Source of the DNA: Shewanella sp. OPT22
GTDB lineage: Bacteria > Pseudomonadota > Gammaproteobacteria > Enterobacterales > Shewanellaceae
DNA length: 64,000 bases
Reading direction: 5' to 3'
Assembly: GCF_004168585.1 (NCBI RefSeq)
Contig: NZ_PGVH01000004.1
Coordinates: forward strand, 62,001 to 126,000
Of the stretch, positions 27,339 through 36,608 are shown one piece after another (the first letter of the stretch is position 1; every line of letters begins with the position of its first letter). Below the pieces are notes generated by a model. It was not told the origin of the DNA. It ran no database searches and was given only the letters and a program-made list of their open reading frames with translations. The position numbers were made by a program, and so were the translations under genes.

Positions 27339-27989
27339 CTAGTCTGGCACTGTTTCTCCAAGCTCAATAAGCAAACGTTTTGCTTCACTTTTTAATTGAT
27401 CTAGCTTGTAGTTGTAATTCACTGCGCTCTCATTCATTTCATTCGTATTTCGGTTACGATACTTCAAGGACTCTCTTTGTTGAAATGATGTTCCTCTAGA
27501 GGGCTCTGTCACGCTAACTTCACTTTGGCGCTTTACCTTGAGAATATCGCGAAGGCCTGATATTACGGCAGATCTGTTCTCACTCTTTATATTTTGTTTA
27601 AGTTGATGGATCTTACAATCTTGTTTTACATGATGTTTAAATAAAAAATAGTGCTGCGAGCCTGTAACTGTTGCTATCGCAGTTGTGAGCGTTCGAGCTT
27701 TTGTTCCTGATAGTTTGGGATATCGACCACTGTAAAGTAAATCTTCGAGTTTTCCTGAATACTTTTCTGGGGTACCTTCAAACATACTTTCAGATGGGGT
27801 TGTATGAAAGTCACTTATCGAATTTGGTTTCCCTTCAGTGGTTGGGTTTACATAAAATGTTCCTGCATCGGGAGTGCTTTGAAGTTTTTGAAATGTATCT
27901 GGTTTCTTGACCAGTTGAGCATCATGCCTTTGCTCGTATGTTCCAGCTTTATGTGATATCAATCTAGATACAGCTTGTAAAAAGGCCAT
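27339..27989 (-). CDS. Orphan basic protein
   Basis: A 216-residue protein I do not recognise, with no signal peptide or membrane segment. It is rich in Lys, Ser and Thr; residues 30-85 look unstructured, 90-160 may be helical, and the C-terminus (YNYKLDQLKSEAKRLLIELGE) is an amphipathic helix. There is no good ribosome binding site before the ATG at 27989, and an A/T-rich leader precedes it. An inverted repeat ACTAGC/GCTAGT (27320-27343) spans its stop and the gap to the convergent YjjG gene. It is another lineage-specific gene inserted between conserved ones. Confidence 0.6.
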   Translation of the reverse strand: MAFLQAVSRLISHKAGTYEQRHDAQLVKKPDTFQKLQSTPDAGTFYVNPTTEGKPNSISDFHTTPSESMFEGTPEKYSGKLEDLLYSGRYPKLSGTKARTLTTAIATVTGSQHYFLFKHHVKQDCKIHQLKQNIKSENRSAVISGLRDILKVKRQSEVSVTEPSRGTSFQQRESLKYRNRNTNEMNESAVNYNYKLDQLKSEAKRLLIELGETVPD

Positions 27990-28090
27990 AATTTTAATTT
28001 TTTGCGTGATGAATGAGTCAATTATAGATATACATATTCACTAACAATATTAGGTTAACTAGGTTTAATGACCCGAACATACTCAGTTAA

Positions 28091-29119
28091 TCAAATGTGC
28101 TTGAAATGTAGGGATTGCCCTTTTACTGCCAGTACTCCTTTCAAAATATCCGGCCTGTCGGTAATTATGCCATCAACGCCCCAATCAATTAGTTGTTTTA
28201 TTTTTGGATAATTGAAGTCAGTATGTTCTTGCTCAGTCCACCCCCAAGGGATCACTTTTAATCCTAAATTATGAGCGTGGTCGATCTGTTGTTTTGTGAC
28301 ACAAAGTTCGTAAGGCTCCCAGAAGCTGCCACCCATTTTCTTAACCATTTCTGGGTAATCATAATCGTAGTTTTTGGCTAATAATGGTGATGTCCATATT
28401 TGACCATTACCAATTTCTGCTTCCATCCCTCTATTAGCAGGTTCATAGTCCGGCTCCGTTAAATATCCGGTTTTTATCCCTGGAATGAGCTGTTGAATAT
28501 CAACGAGCGTCTGCCATTCAAAAGCTTGAACTTCGACTCGATTTTTAATGTGAGTTTGTCTAATAACCATCGCTAATGCTTTAGCCATCACTTGGGGCTT
28601 TACTGAAAGATTAGGCTGAGTTGGATCCGTTTTCATCTCGATTTGAAAACGAACAGGGTAAGTTTCAGTTTGCTTTACAAATCGTATGACCTGTTCAAGT
28701 GTTGGAATGTGCACATCAGACATATCAATATGATGTGGGTACATTTGATGAAAGTTAGAATGAACATTAATTCGCCCGACTTGAAGCTGTTTGAGTTCTT
28801 CCAGTGTCAACTCTTTTATAGGGGTCTCTTTAGTGAGCCACTTTCCATCCAATGTCTGGGTGATTTGTGGATTTATAGTGAGATCATGAGTAACAATTAA
28901 AGTACCGTCCTTCGACATGTTAACATCTATATCAATAACATCTACGCCCAGTTTCAATGCTGCCGCATAGGCTGGGAGTGTGTTTTCAGGTGCGATAGCT
29001 CGAAACCCTCTGTGAGCATAAATTTCAACAGTATGATGAGGTTGAGCCGTACTGCTTTCTGAGATCAGGCTAAGGAGTAAAAAACAAAATAACCCGTATG
29101 CGGTACTTGCTTTCATCAT
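28091..29119 (-). CDS. Glycerophosphodiester phosphodiesterase, exported
   Basis: Hydrolyses glycerophosphodiesters to glycerol-3-phosphate and an alcohol. The 342 residues begin with a signal peptide (hydrophobic residues 8-21, cleavage near STAQP), so the enzyme is periplasmic or secreted. Catalytic motifs are YAHRGFRAIAPENT near residue 34, VIDIDV near 55 and THD near 70, plus QIEMKTDPT near 160. The C-terminal GVDGIITDRPD is typical of the barrel end. Together with glpK in this window it fits use of lipid-derived glycerol phosphates. No regulatory site seen. Confidence 0.9.
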   Translation of the reverse strand: MMKASTAYGLFCFLLLSLISESSTAQPHHTVEIYAHRGFRAIAPENTLPAYAAALKLGVDVIDIDVNMSKDGTLIVTHDLTINPQITQTLDGKWLTKETPIKELTLEELKQLQVGRINVHSNFHQMYPHHIDMSDVHIPTLEQVIRFVKQTETYPVRFQIEMKTDPTQPNLSVKPQVMAKALAMVIRQTHIKNRVEVQAFEWQTLVDIQQLIPGIKTGYLTEPDYEPANRGMEAEIGNGQIWTSPLLAKNYDYDYPEMVKKMGGSFWEPYELCVTKQQIDHAHNLGLKVIPWGWTEQEHTDFNYPKIKQLIDWGVDGIITDRPDILKGVLAVKGQSLHFKHI

Positions 29120-29307
29120 AAACTCACATCAGTTCAATTTTGAAAACAATATTGGATTATTACGTATTTGAATAATGAATATTTGTTAACGATAAATGTG
29201 AAAGTGAATATGATGGTGATACCATATAAGTAAACTAAATCAATAGGATAAAAGCTAACTTTAACGATGTTTAATGGCTTGTATCCCAGTGCGTTATGGT
29301 AAGCTTA

Positions 29308-30285
29308 TTACTCTGATTTATCTAATAATTCAGTTAAACCAACCAAGGCTGCAAAAAAAACTGCGCCTACAGGCCAAATAATCCACGTTATGTCCCAATC
29401 CATCGTCCAGAAACTCCAACCAAGGAATATTGCTGTAAGAAGTGGCCAATAAAAAGCTGCGAGTTTTTCAGCTCGCTGAACTTGTTTGCTTTTTGGTGAT
29501 TTAGTACCGCCTTCAGTCAAAATGTGATTGTATGCATCAAATTTTGCGGAAGAGGGTGCAACGATAACGACGCCTGTTGCGATCATGCCAAGTAACACAA
29601 TTAACATGAGTAAAGTTAGTTGTGAGTCATTGAGAAGAATGCTGACTAACAAAAGGGGGGTTGAACTGATAATAAAAAAGAATACCCCTAATACCGTTCT
29701 AAAATTATGAGTCGGACGATATTGTTGGAGCTTTTCTTTGATTGCACTATGTACGCCATAAGCTAATTCAAACTTTTGGTTATCGATAATTTCCAAGTCG
29801 TCATCATGCTGATTTGTTTTGACAAAAAAACTTATGCTCAAAGCAACAATCAGCAATACACTAACAATCCCCATCGCTGGAGCCACATCGTCCGTAATGC
29901 CGAGTTTATGAGTTTCAGCCATTGCTAAGAAAAAAAACAGAGGAATTGCTGAGCAAATACAAAGTACAGCACCTTTAGTATTTAACACTGACACTGCTAA
30001 CTTACTTTCGACATATTTCAGCGCTTGTTCTAGGGTGATCTGAGTTGTGTCGGAGGACTGACTGTCTGTTTTTACTTCAAAAGATTCATTGTCATCTTTT
30101 AGAAGAAAGTCCGTAGTTACACTAAAAATCTCTGCTAAAGAGAGGATTTTATTCAAATCAGGGATACTGTGTGCGCTTTCCCATTTTGAAACGGACTGTC
30201 TTGAAACATCCATTTTATGAGCCAATTCTTCTTGAGACCAACCCAGTTGCTTTCTTAATCGTACAATTTTTTCCGCCAGTATCAT
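29308..30285 (-). CDS. XRE-family regulator with C-terminal membrane domain
   Basis: The first 65 residues form a Cro/C1-type helix-turn-helix (LRKQLGWSQEELAHKMDVSRQSVSKWE). A charged linker follows, and then about four membrane segments (around 100-118, 126-148, 200-222 and 226-246, with a further pair near the C-terminus). The protein is therefore a membrane-tethered DNA-binding protein. The start at 30285 is chosen because AAGGAG lies eight bases upstream; the ATG seven codons earlier has no such site. HTH proteins with membrane tails of this kind occur in many bacteria, but their ligands are generally unknown. No partner gene is adjacent. Confidence 0.85.
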   Translation of the reverse strand: MILAEKIVRLRKQLGWSQEELAHKMDVSRQSVSKWESAHSIPDLNKILSLAEIFSVTTDFLLKDDNESFEVKTDSQSSDTTQITLEQALKYVESKLAVSVLNTKGAVLCICSAIPLFFFLAMAETHKLGITDDVAPAMGIVSVLLIVALSISFFVKTNQHDDDLEIIDNQKFELAYGVHSAIKEKLQQYRPTHNFRTVLGVFFFIISSTPLLLVSILLNDSQLTLLMLIVLLGMIATGVVIVAPSSAKFDAYNHILTEGGTKSPKSKQVQRAEKLAAFYWPLLTAIFLGWSFWTMDWDITWIIWPVGAVFFAALVGLTELLDKSE

Positions 30286-30563
30286 GGGGTTCACTCCTTT
30301 ATCCATAATTGAGTGGAAAGCATAGATAATCAGTTGGTTGCAAACTATCTATTGATGTTGGAACTTTGTCAACCGGTGGTTGCAAACTTTGAAATCACGG
30401 CAAATGAGGCATTGCGTAGCCTGTTTTTTACCATTTCTCATGCATTGCTGGCGATAAAACTAAAGTGAAATGTTAACGGAAAATTAAACTGGCTTCATAG
30501 ATATTGTGCTAACGCCTAGACGAGATAAGGTATTTAATAAATGGTTCAAAAAGGCAATGCTCT

Positions 30564-31259
30564 ATGGCTCACGCTATTAATAAAGCCAATTTATCACCTG
30601 AATTAAGAGCGCTTACAAAGGGTGAAACTCCCGCTATAACTGAGATGCAGGTTTTTGTTTCATTAGGTGAGAATAAATACGAACAAAGACAGGTTAATGA
30701 TACAAATCCCAAAAGCAGAGCTGGAAGTAACTTTCATAATAATGAAAGCAAGGAAATAATTATTGGCCCGAATGAGTTTGAAATGAAAACAATAGGGACC
30801 ACAATGCAATTACAGCCAGATAATATCGACCAACTTGAAGCTGAGTATCATGGAACCTGTTGCCAAGTGAGAGATTATGAGGGTGCATCAACTTCTACCT
30901 ATGACGGAATTTCCGCTGCTTTTGTTCAAAGATTCAAAGCTAAAACGGGTATCACTAAGCCGTTCCATTTCGATAAACCGTTTATGGATTGCAAAAATGT
31001 TGAAGAAATGCAAGATTTACTCAAAGAGTATGAAGATGAATTAAGCCGAATGATGTCTGAAGTTGAAAGCTACAAACCAAAGTTTGTAGAGCTAGGTAAG
31101 ATTAAAGAAGGCCAGATGCTACCAGCCGAAACTCCGATTAATATGTCGATGCAGAAGATTGAACTATGTAAAATTATGTTTGAAATGATGACAACAAAAG
31201 ATCCGGTAGCTTCAAAAGCGTTAGCAAACAAATACTTGGAGCAAATGGCTAGCATGTAA
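30564..31259 (+). CDS. Orphan protein, 231 aa
   Basis: I do not recognise this protein. It has no signal peptide or membrane segment. The N-terminal 90 residues are mixed, a YHGTCCQVRDYEGASTST stretch lies near 94-111, and residues about 140-231 are helical and acidic (VEEMQDLLKEYEDELSRMMSEVE), ending in a Met-rich helix. AAAAAGG eight bases before the ATG supports the start. Its own promoter must lie in 30286-30563, where I see no clear operator. It belongs to the set of lineage-specific genes scattered in this part of the window. Confidence 0.7.
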   Translation: MAHAINKANLSPELRALTKGETPAITEMQVFVSLGENKYEQRQVNDTNPKSRAGSNFHNNESKEIIIGPNEFEMKTIGTTMQLQPDNIDQLEAEYHGTCCQVRDYEGASTSTYDGISAAFVQRFKAKTGITKPFHFDKPFMDCKNVEEMQDLLKEYEDELSRMMSEVESYKPKFVELGKIKEGQMLPAETPINMSMQKIELCKIMFEMMTTKDPVASKALANKYLEQMASM

Positions 31260-31288
31260 CCTATCTTTTATCTTGTTACTTTTTGAGC

Positions 31289-31316
31289 AAATAAAAAAGC
31301 CACAAATAGTGACTTT
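31289..31316 (-). terminator. Rho-independent terminator of yicC
   Basis: Read on the minus strand, AAAGTCAC pairs with GTGGCTTT across TATTT, with one G-T pair, and is followed by a T-rich run. It starts 25 bases after the yicC stop and may also serve the convergent orphan gene. Confidence 0.75.
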
Positions 31317-31340
31317 AATGTATGAGGCAGCTTACTTAAA

Positions 31341-32204
31341 TTATTCTACGTTCTGGATCTGCTCACGCATTTGCTCAATTAAGACCTTAAGCTCAACTGC
31401 AGCCGCAGTGACTTCTGAGCTGATGGATTTAGACGCTAACGTATTCGATTCACGGTTAAATTCCTGCATCATAAAGTCTAAACGACGGCCTTGTGCGCCA
31501 CCTTTTTTCAGAATACGACGAGTTTCAGCTACGTGGGCATCAAGTCTGTCCATTTCTTCTGCGACATCTTGTTTTTGAGCTAGCAATACCATTTCTTGCT
31601 CTATGCGTGCAGGGTCAAGCTCACCTTGAATTTCATCTAAACGATTTTGTAATTTTTCACGCTGCCATTGCATAACATGTGGCATGTGCTCACGGACGAT
31701 AGCGACTTGCTCTTCAATGGCCACTAAACGCATTTCAAGCATGATTTTAATGGCTTCACCTTCACGAGATCGGGCTTCAATGAATTGGTCGACCGCACTA
31801 TCAAAAGCCGTAAGTAAATCTTTGCCAACAATATCCATGTCTTGTTCATTCGTTGCGAGTAACCCGGGCCATTTCATCAATTCAACTAAATCTAAATCAC
31901 CTTGACCAGCTTGTTGCTTTAGCTGGTTAGCAGTATCAATAAGTTGAGTGGCAAGTTCATTATTAATGGTCAATTCATTTGACGATGAGTCAGATAAATC
32001 ATAACGTAAATTTACTTCAACCTTACCTCGGTTTAAACGTTTACGAAGACGATCTCTCAGTACTGGCTCTAAGCTACGGAATTGCTCAGGTAAACGAAGG
32101 TATGTTTCAAGGTAGCGTTGGTTGACTGAGCGGATTTCCCATGAGGCATTGCCCCAATCTGCTTTGTGCTCAATACGAGCGTAAGCCGTCATACTTTGGA
32201 TCAT
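31341..32204 (-). CDS. yicC: YicC-family endoribonuclease
   Basis: A 287-residue YicC protein. It begins MIQSMTAYAR, with the conserved EIRSVNQRYLE block near residue 22 and the C-terminal LDFMMQEFNRESNTLASKS block near residue 240. E. coli YicC is described as a ribonuclease acting with other factors on small RNA turnover. The gene commonly neighbours rph, which lies 1.5 kb away here; between them stands an orphan gene, so this conserved pair has been split by an insertion. Confidence 0.93.
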   Translation of the reverse strand: MIQSMTAYARIEHKADWGNASWEIRSVNQRYLETYLRLPEQFRSLEPVLRDRLRKRLNRGKVEVNLRYDLSDSSSNELTINNELATQLIDTANQLKQQAGQGDLDLVELMKWPGLLATNEQDMDIVGKDLLTAFDSAVDQFIEARSREGEAIKIMLEMRLVAIEEQVAIVREHMPHVMQWQREKLQNRLDEIQGELDPARIEQEMVLLAQKQDVAEEMDRLDAHVAETRRILKKGGAQGRRLDFMMQEFNRESNTLASKSISSEVTAAAVELKVLIEQMREQIQNVE

Positions 32205-32375
32205 GTTAAAGCCTTTTGTTCATTTCGATGGCGCCAGTATAGCAAATATTATTTTGTTTTTTGATGTTCTAAATTGAACTGAAATTGTCGCTTTATTGGT
32301 CTTAAGTATTGAGCCTCAAAATGATATTAACTTTAATGAGGCGAGTTATTACTCACTTGAATTACGGGAGTTGTT

Positions 32376-33656
32376 ATGCGTGGAAATGTGTTTGATAAAA
32401 CTCAAAATGCGCTTTTTGGCGATATAAGTCCAGATGCGAGGCGAGTACAACTCGTCGAAATGGCTGATGCCAGGCAAGGGGTACTGTACTTTTTGGCGAA
32501 TTTGGAAATGACGGATTCACCAAAACCTCCTTCAGTAATTAATTCTGCATTACAAGGTATGTTTGGTAAAACGGCTGCGTTAGAAGATTTGGCCGCCGTA
32601 TCAGGCAAAGTTGCGAATACAACGACTGCAGGACAGGTACTTACTGCTGGTTGTGCTGATGCCATGGAATATGCGCATAAGATCGATCGCATGATTTCCG
32701 ACTTCTGTGTTCAAGTTCTTGAAAAGTTAGTGTCCTATTTTAGTCGTTTTAGTTCTGCCGTCGCCGATAAACTAAAAGCATTATCTCCCACTGTGCTGAC
32801 TCAAGTTGTCACTCAATCTATCAGCCAGTTAATAGGTCAAATTCCAGGTTGGCATTATGTGAAATCAGCCTGCATGATCTATGAGGCAGGTAAAAGAGCC
32901 GTGATTGAAACGTTTAACTTAATTTCTCAACTTTGGAGTGGCTATGATGTTGATCTGTTAAATGGGCATCCATCAGTTATTGCTAATGCACTTGCTCGCC
33001 ATTCGTTAGCTGCGGCAACAAGTGGTGCACGTGACGCACTCATTCAAGGAACGGTTGTTGGGTTGAAAGCGGCGGCGGATGCAGTAGGCATGGCTGGCAC
33101 AATCGTCAGTATTTTAAATAGTGTGTTTTTTGCGATTTGGAACTTCATTGAAAAGTTAGCACAAAAGTATTTTGTGAATAAAGCGTTGAAGGAAGCGGCT
33201 GCAGATTGGGCAATTCGTGAGTCGTCAGTCTCAATGGTCTTTGATCATAAACGTTTCTCACAGTGGTTTAGAAAGGCTGTGATCCCTGCACCTATTCTTG
33301 CTGCTTTAGTGATTAACTCTGGTGTCGCTGCGCATCCATACCGTTTTTTGCAGTTATTGTCTGATGAAGGAATTGCTTCTCCAGCAGAATTTGCGAAGGG
33401 AGAACAACATATTGAGAAACTGAAAGGGATAAGTAAAAGTTATTTAGATAAATATATGGCCGGATATGAAGTGACCTTTCATGGAAAGGATGCTTATGTT
33501 AGTTCGATCATCAACAATATTGTACGCGGTGTGAATAAGCCTACATCCCCACATTTACTCGAATTGGCTTACCGAACCCATGCTAAAAAAGTGACGAATG
33601 AAGAGGGTGAAGAAGAATGGGTATTAGCTTATGAAGATGGCACTATGGTGAGTTAG
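32376..33656 (+). CDS. Orphan helical protein, possibly related to the giant proteins' C-terminal domain
   Basis: A 426-residue, largely helical, Ala/Gly-rich protein without signal peptide. Long hydrophobic stretches lie at residues about 135-180 and 205-262. Two local features recall the C-terminal domain of proteins A and B: an IPGW turn at 156-159 followed by an amphipathic helix (compare VPGL in A and B), and VVGLKAAADAVGMAG at 227-241 (compare SVGLKAAGESISLAA in A). The overall similarity is weak and spacing differs, so homology is tentative. GGGAG lies just before the ATG. The gene sits between yicC and rph, normally neighbours. It could insert in membranes; function unknown. Confidence 0.75.
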   Translation: MRGNVFDKTQNALFGDISPDARRVQLVEMADARQGVLYFLANLEMTDSPKPPSVINSALQGMFGKTAALEDLAAVSGKVANTTTAGQVLTAGCADAMEYAHKIDRMISDFCVQVLEKLVSYFSRFSSAVADKLKALSPTVLTQVVTQSISQLIGQIPGWHYVKSACMIYEAGKRAVIETFNLISQLWSGYDVDLLNGHPSVIANALARHSLAAATSGARDALIQGTVVGLKAAADAVGMAGTIVSILNSVFFAIWNFIEKLAQKYFVNKALKEAAADWAIRESSVSMVFDHKRFSQWFRKAVIPAPILAALVINSGVAAHPYRFLQLLSDEGIASPAEFAKGEQHIEKLKGISKSYLDKYMAGYEVTFHGKDAYVSSIINNIVRGVNKPTSPHLLELAYRTHAKKVTNEEGEEEWVLAYEDGTMVS

Positions 33657-33697
33657 GCCAACTAAAAAAGCGTATCTAAGTTTTTTAGACGGACGGG

Positions 33698-33713
33698 CAT
33701 AGCATCGGCTATG
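33698..33713 (+). other. Small hairpin upstream of rph
   Basis: CATAGC, loop ATCG, GCTATG. It lies 41 bases after the orphan gene and 53 bases before rph. No T run follows, so it is a weak terminator candidate or a leader structure. Just upstream CTAAAAAA (33662-33669) can pair with TTTTTTAG (33681-33688). Confidence 0.35.
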
Positions 33714-33766
33714 TATTGAGATTATAATAGCCGCAATTTTTTAAGCCTTTTCAAAAGGAAGATGCT

Positions 33767-34480
33767 ATGCGTCCTAGCGATCGAACTCCAGCTCAAACCC
33801 GTCCAATTACTATCACTCGTAACTTTACGGCTCATGCTGAAGGTTCCGTCTTAGTGGAGTTTGGTGAGACAAAAGTGCTGTGTACTGCAAGTTTTACTGA
33901 AGGTGTACCTCGTTTTCTTAAAGGACAAGGCCAAGGTTGGGTAACTGCTGAGTACGGCATGCTGCCTCGTTCTACTCATTCTAGAATGGATCGTGAAGCT
34001 GCTCGCGGTAAGCAGTCAGGGCGTACCCAAGAAATTCAACGTTTAATTGGTCGTAGCTTGCGTGCGTGTGTCGATATGAAAGCACTTGGTGAAAACACTA
34101 TTGTGATTGATTGTGATGTAATCCAAGCGGACGGTGGTACACGTACGGCGTCAATCACTGGTGCATGTGTTGCATTGGTTGATGCGTTAAATCATGCTCG
34201 CAGTAAAGGCATCATTAAGTCTAACCCACTTAAGTTCTTAATTGCCGCCGTAAGTGTTGGTATTTACAAAGGTGAACCAATCAGTGACCTTGAGTATTTA
34301 GAAGATAGTGCTGCTGAAACAGACATGAACGTAGTCATGACCGAGACAGGCAAAATGATTGAAGTGCAGGGCACAGCAGAAGGTGAGCCATTCAGTCATG
34401 AAGAATTACTCGAAATGCTGAGTTTAGCCAAAAACAGTATTCGAGAAATTGTTGATGCGCAAAAAGCCGCATTAAACTAA
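33767..34480 (+). CDS. rph: Ribonuclease PH
   Basis: Phosphorolytic 3'-5' exoribonuclease that trims tRNA precursors. The 237 residues carry the family blocks: [14 protein letters not shown] at the start, [17 protein letters not shown] near residue 62, the Arg-rich [16 protein letters not shown] near 85, and [19 protein letters not shown] near 115 with the phosphate-binding GTRT. It is full length, unlike the frameshifted rph of E. coli K-12. AAAAGGAAG precedes the ATG. It is followed by an attenuator-like terminator and pyrE. Confidence 0.97.
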   Translation: MRPSDRTPAQTRPITITRNFTAHAEGSVLVEFGETKVLCTASFTEGVPRFLKGQGQGWVTAEYGMLPRSTHSRMDREAARGKQSGRTQEIQRLIGRSLRACVDMKALGENTIVIDCDVIQADGGTRTASITGACVALVDALNHARSKGIIKSNPLKFLIAAVSVGIYKGEPISDLEYLEDSAAETDMNVVMTETGKMIEVQGTAEGEPFSHEELLEMLSLAKNSIREIVDAQKAALN

Positions 34481-34490
34481 AAATTATAAG

Positions 34491-34512
34491 CGCCCCATAG
34501 AGGGCGTTTTTT
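34491..34512 (+). terminator. Terminator/attenuator between rph and pyrE
   Basis: CGCCC (34491-34495) pairs with GGGCG (34502-34506), followed by six T. It starts 10 bases after the rph stop and 39 bases before pyrE. The position matches the E. coli rph-pyrE attenuator, where UTP supply sets how closely the ribosome follows the polymerase. Confidence 0.75.
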
Positions 34513-34544
34513 CTGTACCCAACAAAATAAAAACGGATAACGTA

Positions 34545-35186
34545 ATGAAAGCCTATCAAAAAGAATTTATCGAATTTGCACTTGAGCGAAATGTACTGCG
34601 TTTTGGTGAATTTACTTTAAAGTCAGGTCGCACTAGCCCTTACTTCTTTAATGCTGGCTTGTTTAATACTGGTGGTGATTTAGCTAAATTAGGCCGCTTT
34701 TATGCTGCGGCACTCGTGGATTCGGGTATTGATTATGATTTGGTTTTTGGCCCGGCTTATAAAGGTATTCCTATTGCGACTACAACTACGGTTGCACTGG
34801 CTGAACATCATGATATTGATACGCCATATTGTTTTAATCGTAAAGAAAAGAAAGATCATGGTGAGGGTGGTTCATTAGTTGGCAGTGAGCTTAAAGGAAA
34901 AGTAATGCTGGTGGATGATGTGATCACTGCTGGTACAGCTATTCGCGAATCGATGGAAATCATTAAAGCCAATGGCGCCGAGTTATCTGGTGTACTCATT
35001 GCGCTTGATCGTCAGGAAAAAGGCAAAGGCGAATTATCAGCGATTCAAGAAGTTGAGCGTGATTTCGGCTGTGGTGTTATTTCGATTGTGACCTTGGGTG
35101 ATGTGTTAGTTTACCTTGAACAGCAATCAGGCATGGAAAAAGAGCTTGCGGCGGTAACCGCTTATCGTGAGCAGTACGGTATTTAA
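34545..35186 (+). CDS. pyrE: Orotate phosphoribosyltransferase
   Basis: Fifth step of pyrimidine synthesis: joins orotate to PRPP to form orotidine monophosphate. The 213 residues contain [14 protein letters not shown] near residue 26, [14 protein letters not shown] near 69, the [10 protein letters not shown] flexible loop near 100 and the PRPP-binding [17 protein letters not shown] near 120. It follows rph through a terminator that probably attenuates its expression. Confidence 0.97.
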   Translation: MKAYQKEFIEFALERNVLRFGEFTLKSGRTSPYFFNAGLFNTGGDLAKLGRFYAAALVDSGIDYDLVFGPAYKGIPIATTTTVALAEHHDIDTPYCFNRKEKKDHGEGGSLVGSELKGKVMLVDDVITAGTAIRESMEIIKANGAELSGVLIALDRQEKGKGELSAIQEVERDFGCGVISIVTLGDVLVYLEQQSGMEKELAAVTAYREQYGI

Positions 35187-35193
35187 TCAAATG

Positions 35194-35227
35194 AATATCC
35201 GCTCTACACATAGTTAGAGCGGATATT
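35194..35227. terminator. Bidirectional terminator between pyrE and fadL
   Basis: A perfect 13-base stem, AATATCCGCTCTA with TAGAGCGGATATT, and an 8-base loop. It lies in the 57-base gap between two convergent genes and can end both transcripts. Confidence 0.85.
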
Positions 35228-35243
35228 GTCTAATGTTAAGCAA

Positions 35244-36608
35244 TCAGAACTTATAGCTTGCTTGAACACCTAGTAGCAATACATCACCGCTCGCTTCACC
35301 ATTAAAGTGAACCGTTGCTAAACCAGCAATGTCTTGCTCTTCATTAATTGGCGCATTGCCGTGTGACTTGATGTAAGTCGCACTGAAATCTAATGTTAAA
35401 TCTTTGCTTGCTTGATAACCTGCGCCTACAGAATACCAAAGACGATCTGAATCTGGGATTGTCGTAGTACGGTATTCATTGCTCACTGCTGTTTTATCTA
35501 ATGCTACACCAGCGCGAGCAACCCATTGGTTATTAACTTGGTAAGTACCACCAATGGCATAACGCCAGTTATCTTTGAAGTTTTCTTCTTTCAATAATTG
35601 GTCATGAACTGGTGTTGGAACACCATTTACTAGTTCAATTGGCTTTTCATTCGGGAAAAATGCACGTAGCTCTTTAAATTTGCTCCACTCTGTCCAATTA
35701 ATGCTGGTGTGAAGTGCAAATTTATCTGTTAGCTGATGATAAGTCGAAAATTCAGCAAATGCTGGTAATTCTAATGGTAGTTCACCGTCAAATGACGCCT
35801 GTTTACCTTCTGCGTTACGATATAACGCACCTGATGCTTTACCATCAAGATCAAACTTAACGCCTGAGTGATAAGCTAAACCAAAGCGAGTGCTTTCATT
35901 GAGTTTATAAGTTGTACCAACTTGCCAGCCGAAAGCGACATCATCGCCTTCTAGTGCTTTAAGGCTTGTACCTGCTGATGGCAAACGTGCTGCGACTTCT
36001 TGTGGAAGGCCAGCTTTAATTGGTTCAATCCAACCTGGCATTGAAGCGTTCAATTCACCTTCACCATAAACAATACGAACGCCACCGCCAATAGAGAACT
36101 TTTCGTTCACTTTATAAGCGATGTTCGGGTTAAATTCTACAGTCTTAACTGATGTATGTTGACCGAATAGAGCAGCAGAATGAGTAGCCCCAACTTCAGT
36201 TGCTAAACCATAGTTTGAGTTAACTGCAATACCCCAAGTTAATTGGTCATTCAGCTGGTTTGAATAGTAAAAGTTAGGCACAGCAGCGTTATCAGCAACG
36301 TCAGTCGCACCAGCTGGAAGCGTAATTGGAACTGGAAGAAGTGCAGAATCAATTGTTACGCTACCAGGAACGTCGACATTTGGCATGACATAAATAGCAC
36401 CAGTCGAAATTTGACGACCTTTTAATTCTGTTAATAATGCAGCGTTACGGCCTTGAGCTGAGGCATTGTCAGCAATAGCAGCTTCACCTGCGAAGGCGCG
36501 CCCCATTCCTGTAGCAGAATATTCAGCAAGTTGAAAACCTGCCGCTTGAACTTGAGCTGTTGAAGCACAAAGAGCTGCAATAGCAGCACTTAAAATACGT
36601 TTTTTCAT
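35244..36608 (-). CDS. fadL: Long-chain fatty acid outer membrane transporter FadL
   Basis: Outer membrane beta-barrel that lets long-chain fatty acids diffuse in. The 454 residues start with a signal peptide (MKKRILSAAIAALCAS, cleavage after VQAA). The mature N-terminus, GFQLAEYSATGMGRAFAGEAA, is the family hatch with the NPA-like region near NAALLTEL. The rest alternates as barrel strands, and the last residue is Phe (QASYKF), the usual outer membrane insertion signal. It works with the acyl-CoA ligase at 2066-3862. Confidence 0.93.
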   Translation of the reverse strand: MKKRILSAAIAALCASTAQVQAAGFQLAEYSATGMGRAFAGEAAIADNASAQGRNAALLTELKGRQISTGAIYVMPNVDVPGSVTIDSALLPVPITLPAGATDVADNAAVPNFYYSNQLNDQLTWGIAVNSNYGLATEVGATHSAALFGQHTSVKTVEFNPNIAYKVNEKFSIGGGVRIVYGEGELNASMPGWIEPIKAGLPQEVAARLPSAGTSLKALEGDDVAFGWQVGTTYKLNESTRFGLAYHSGVKFDLDGKASGALYRNAEGKQASFDGELPLELPAFAEFSTYHQLTDKFALHTSINWTEWSKFKELRAFFPNEKPIELVNGVPTPVHDQLLKEENFKDNWRYAIGGTYQVNNQWVARAGVALDKTAVSNEYRTTTIPDSDRLWYSVGAGYQASKDLTLDFSATYIKSHGNAPINEEQDIAGLATVHFNGEASGDVLLLGVQASYKF

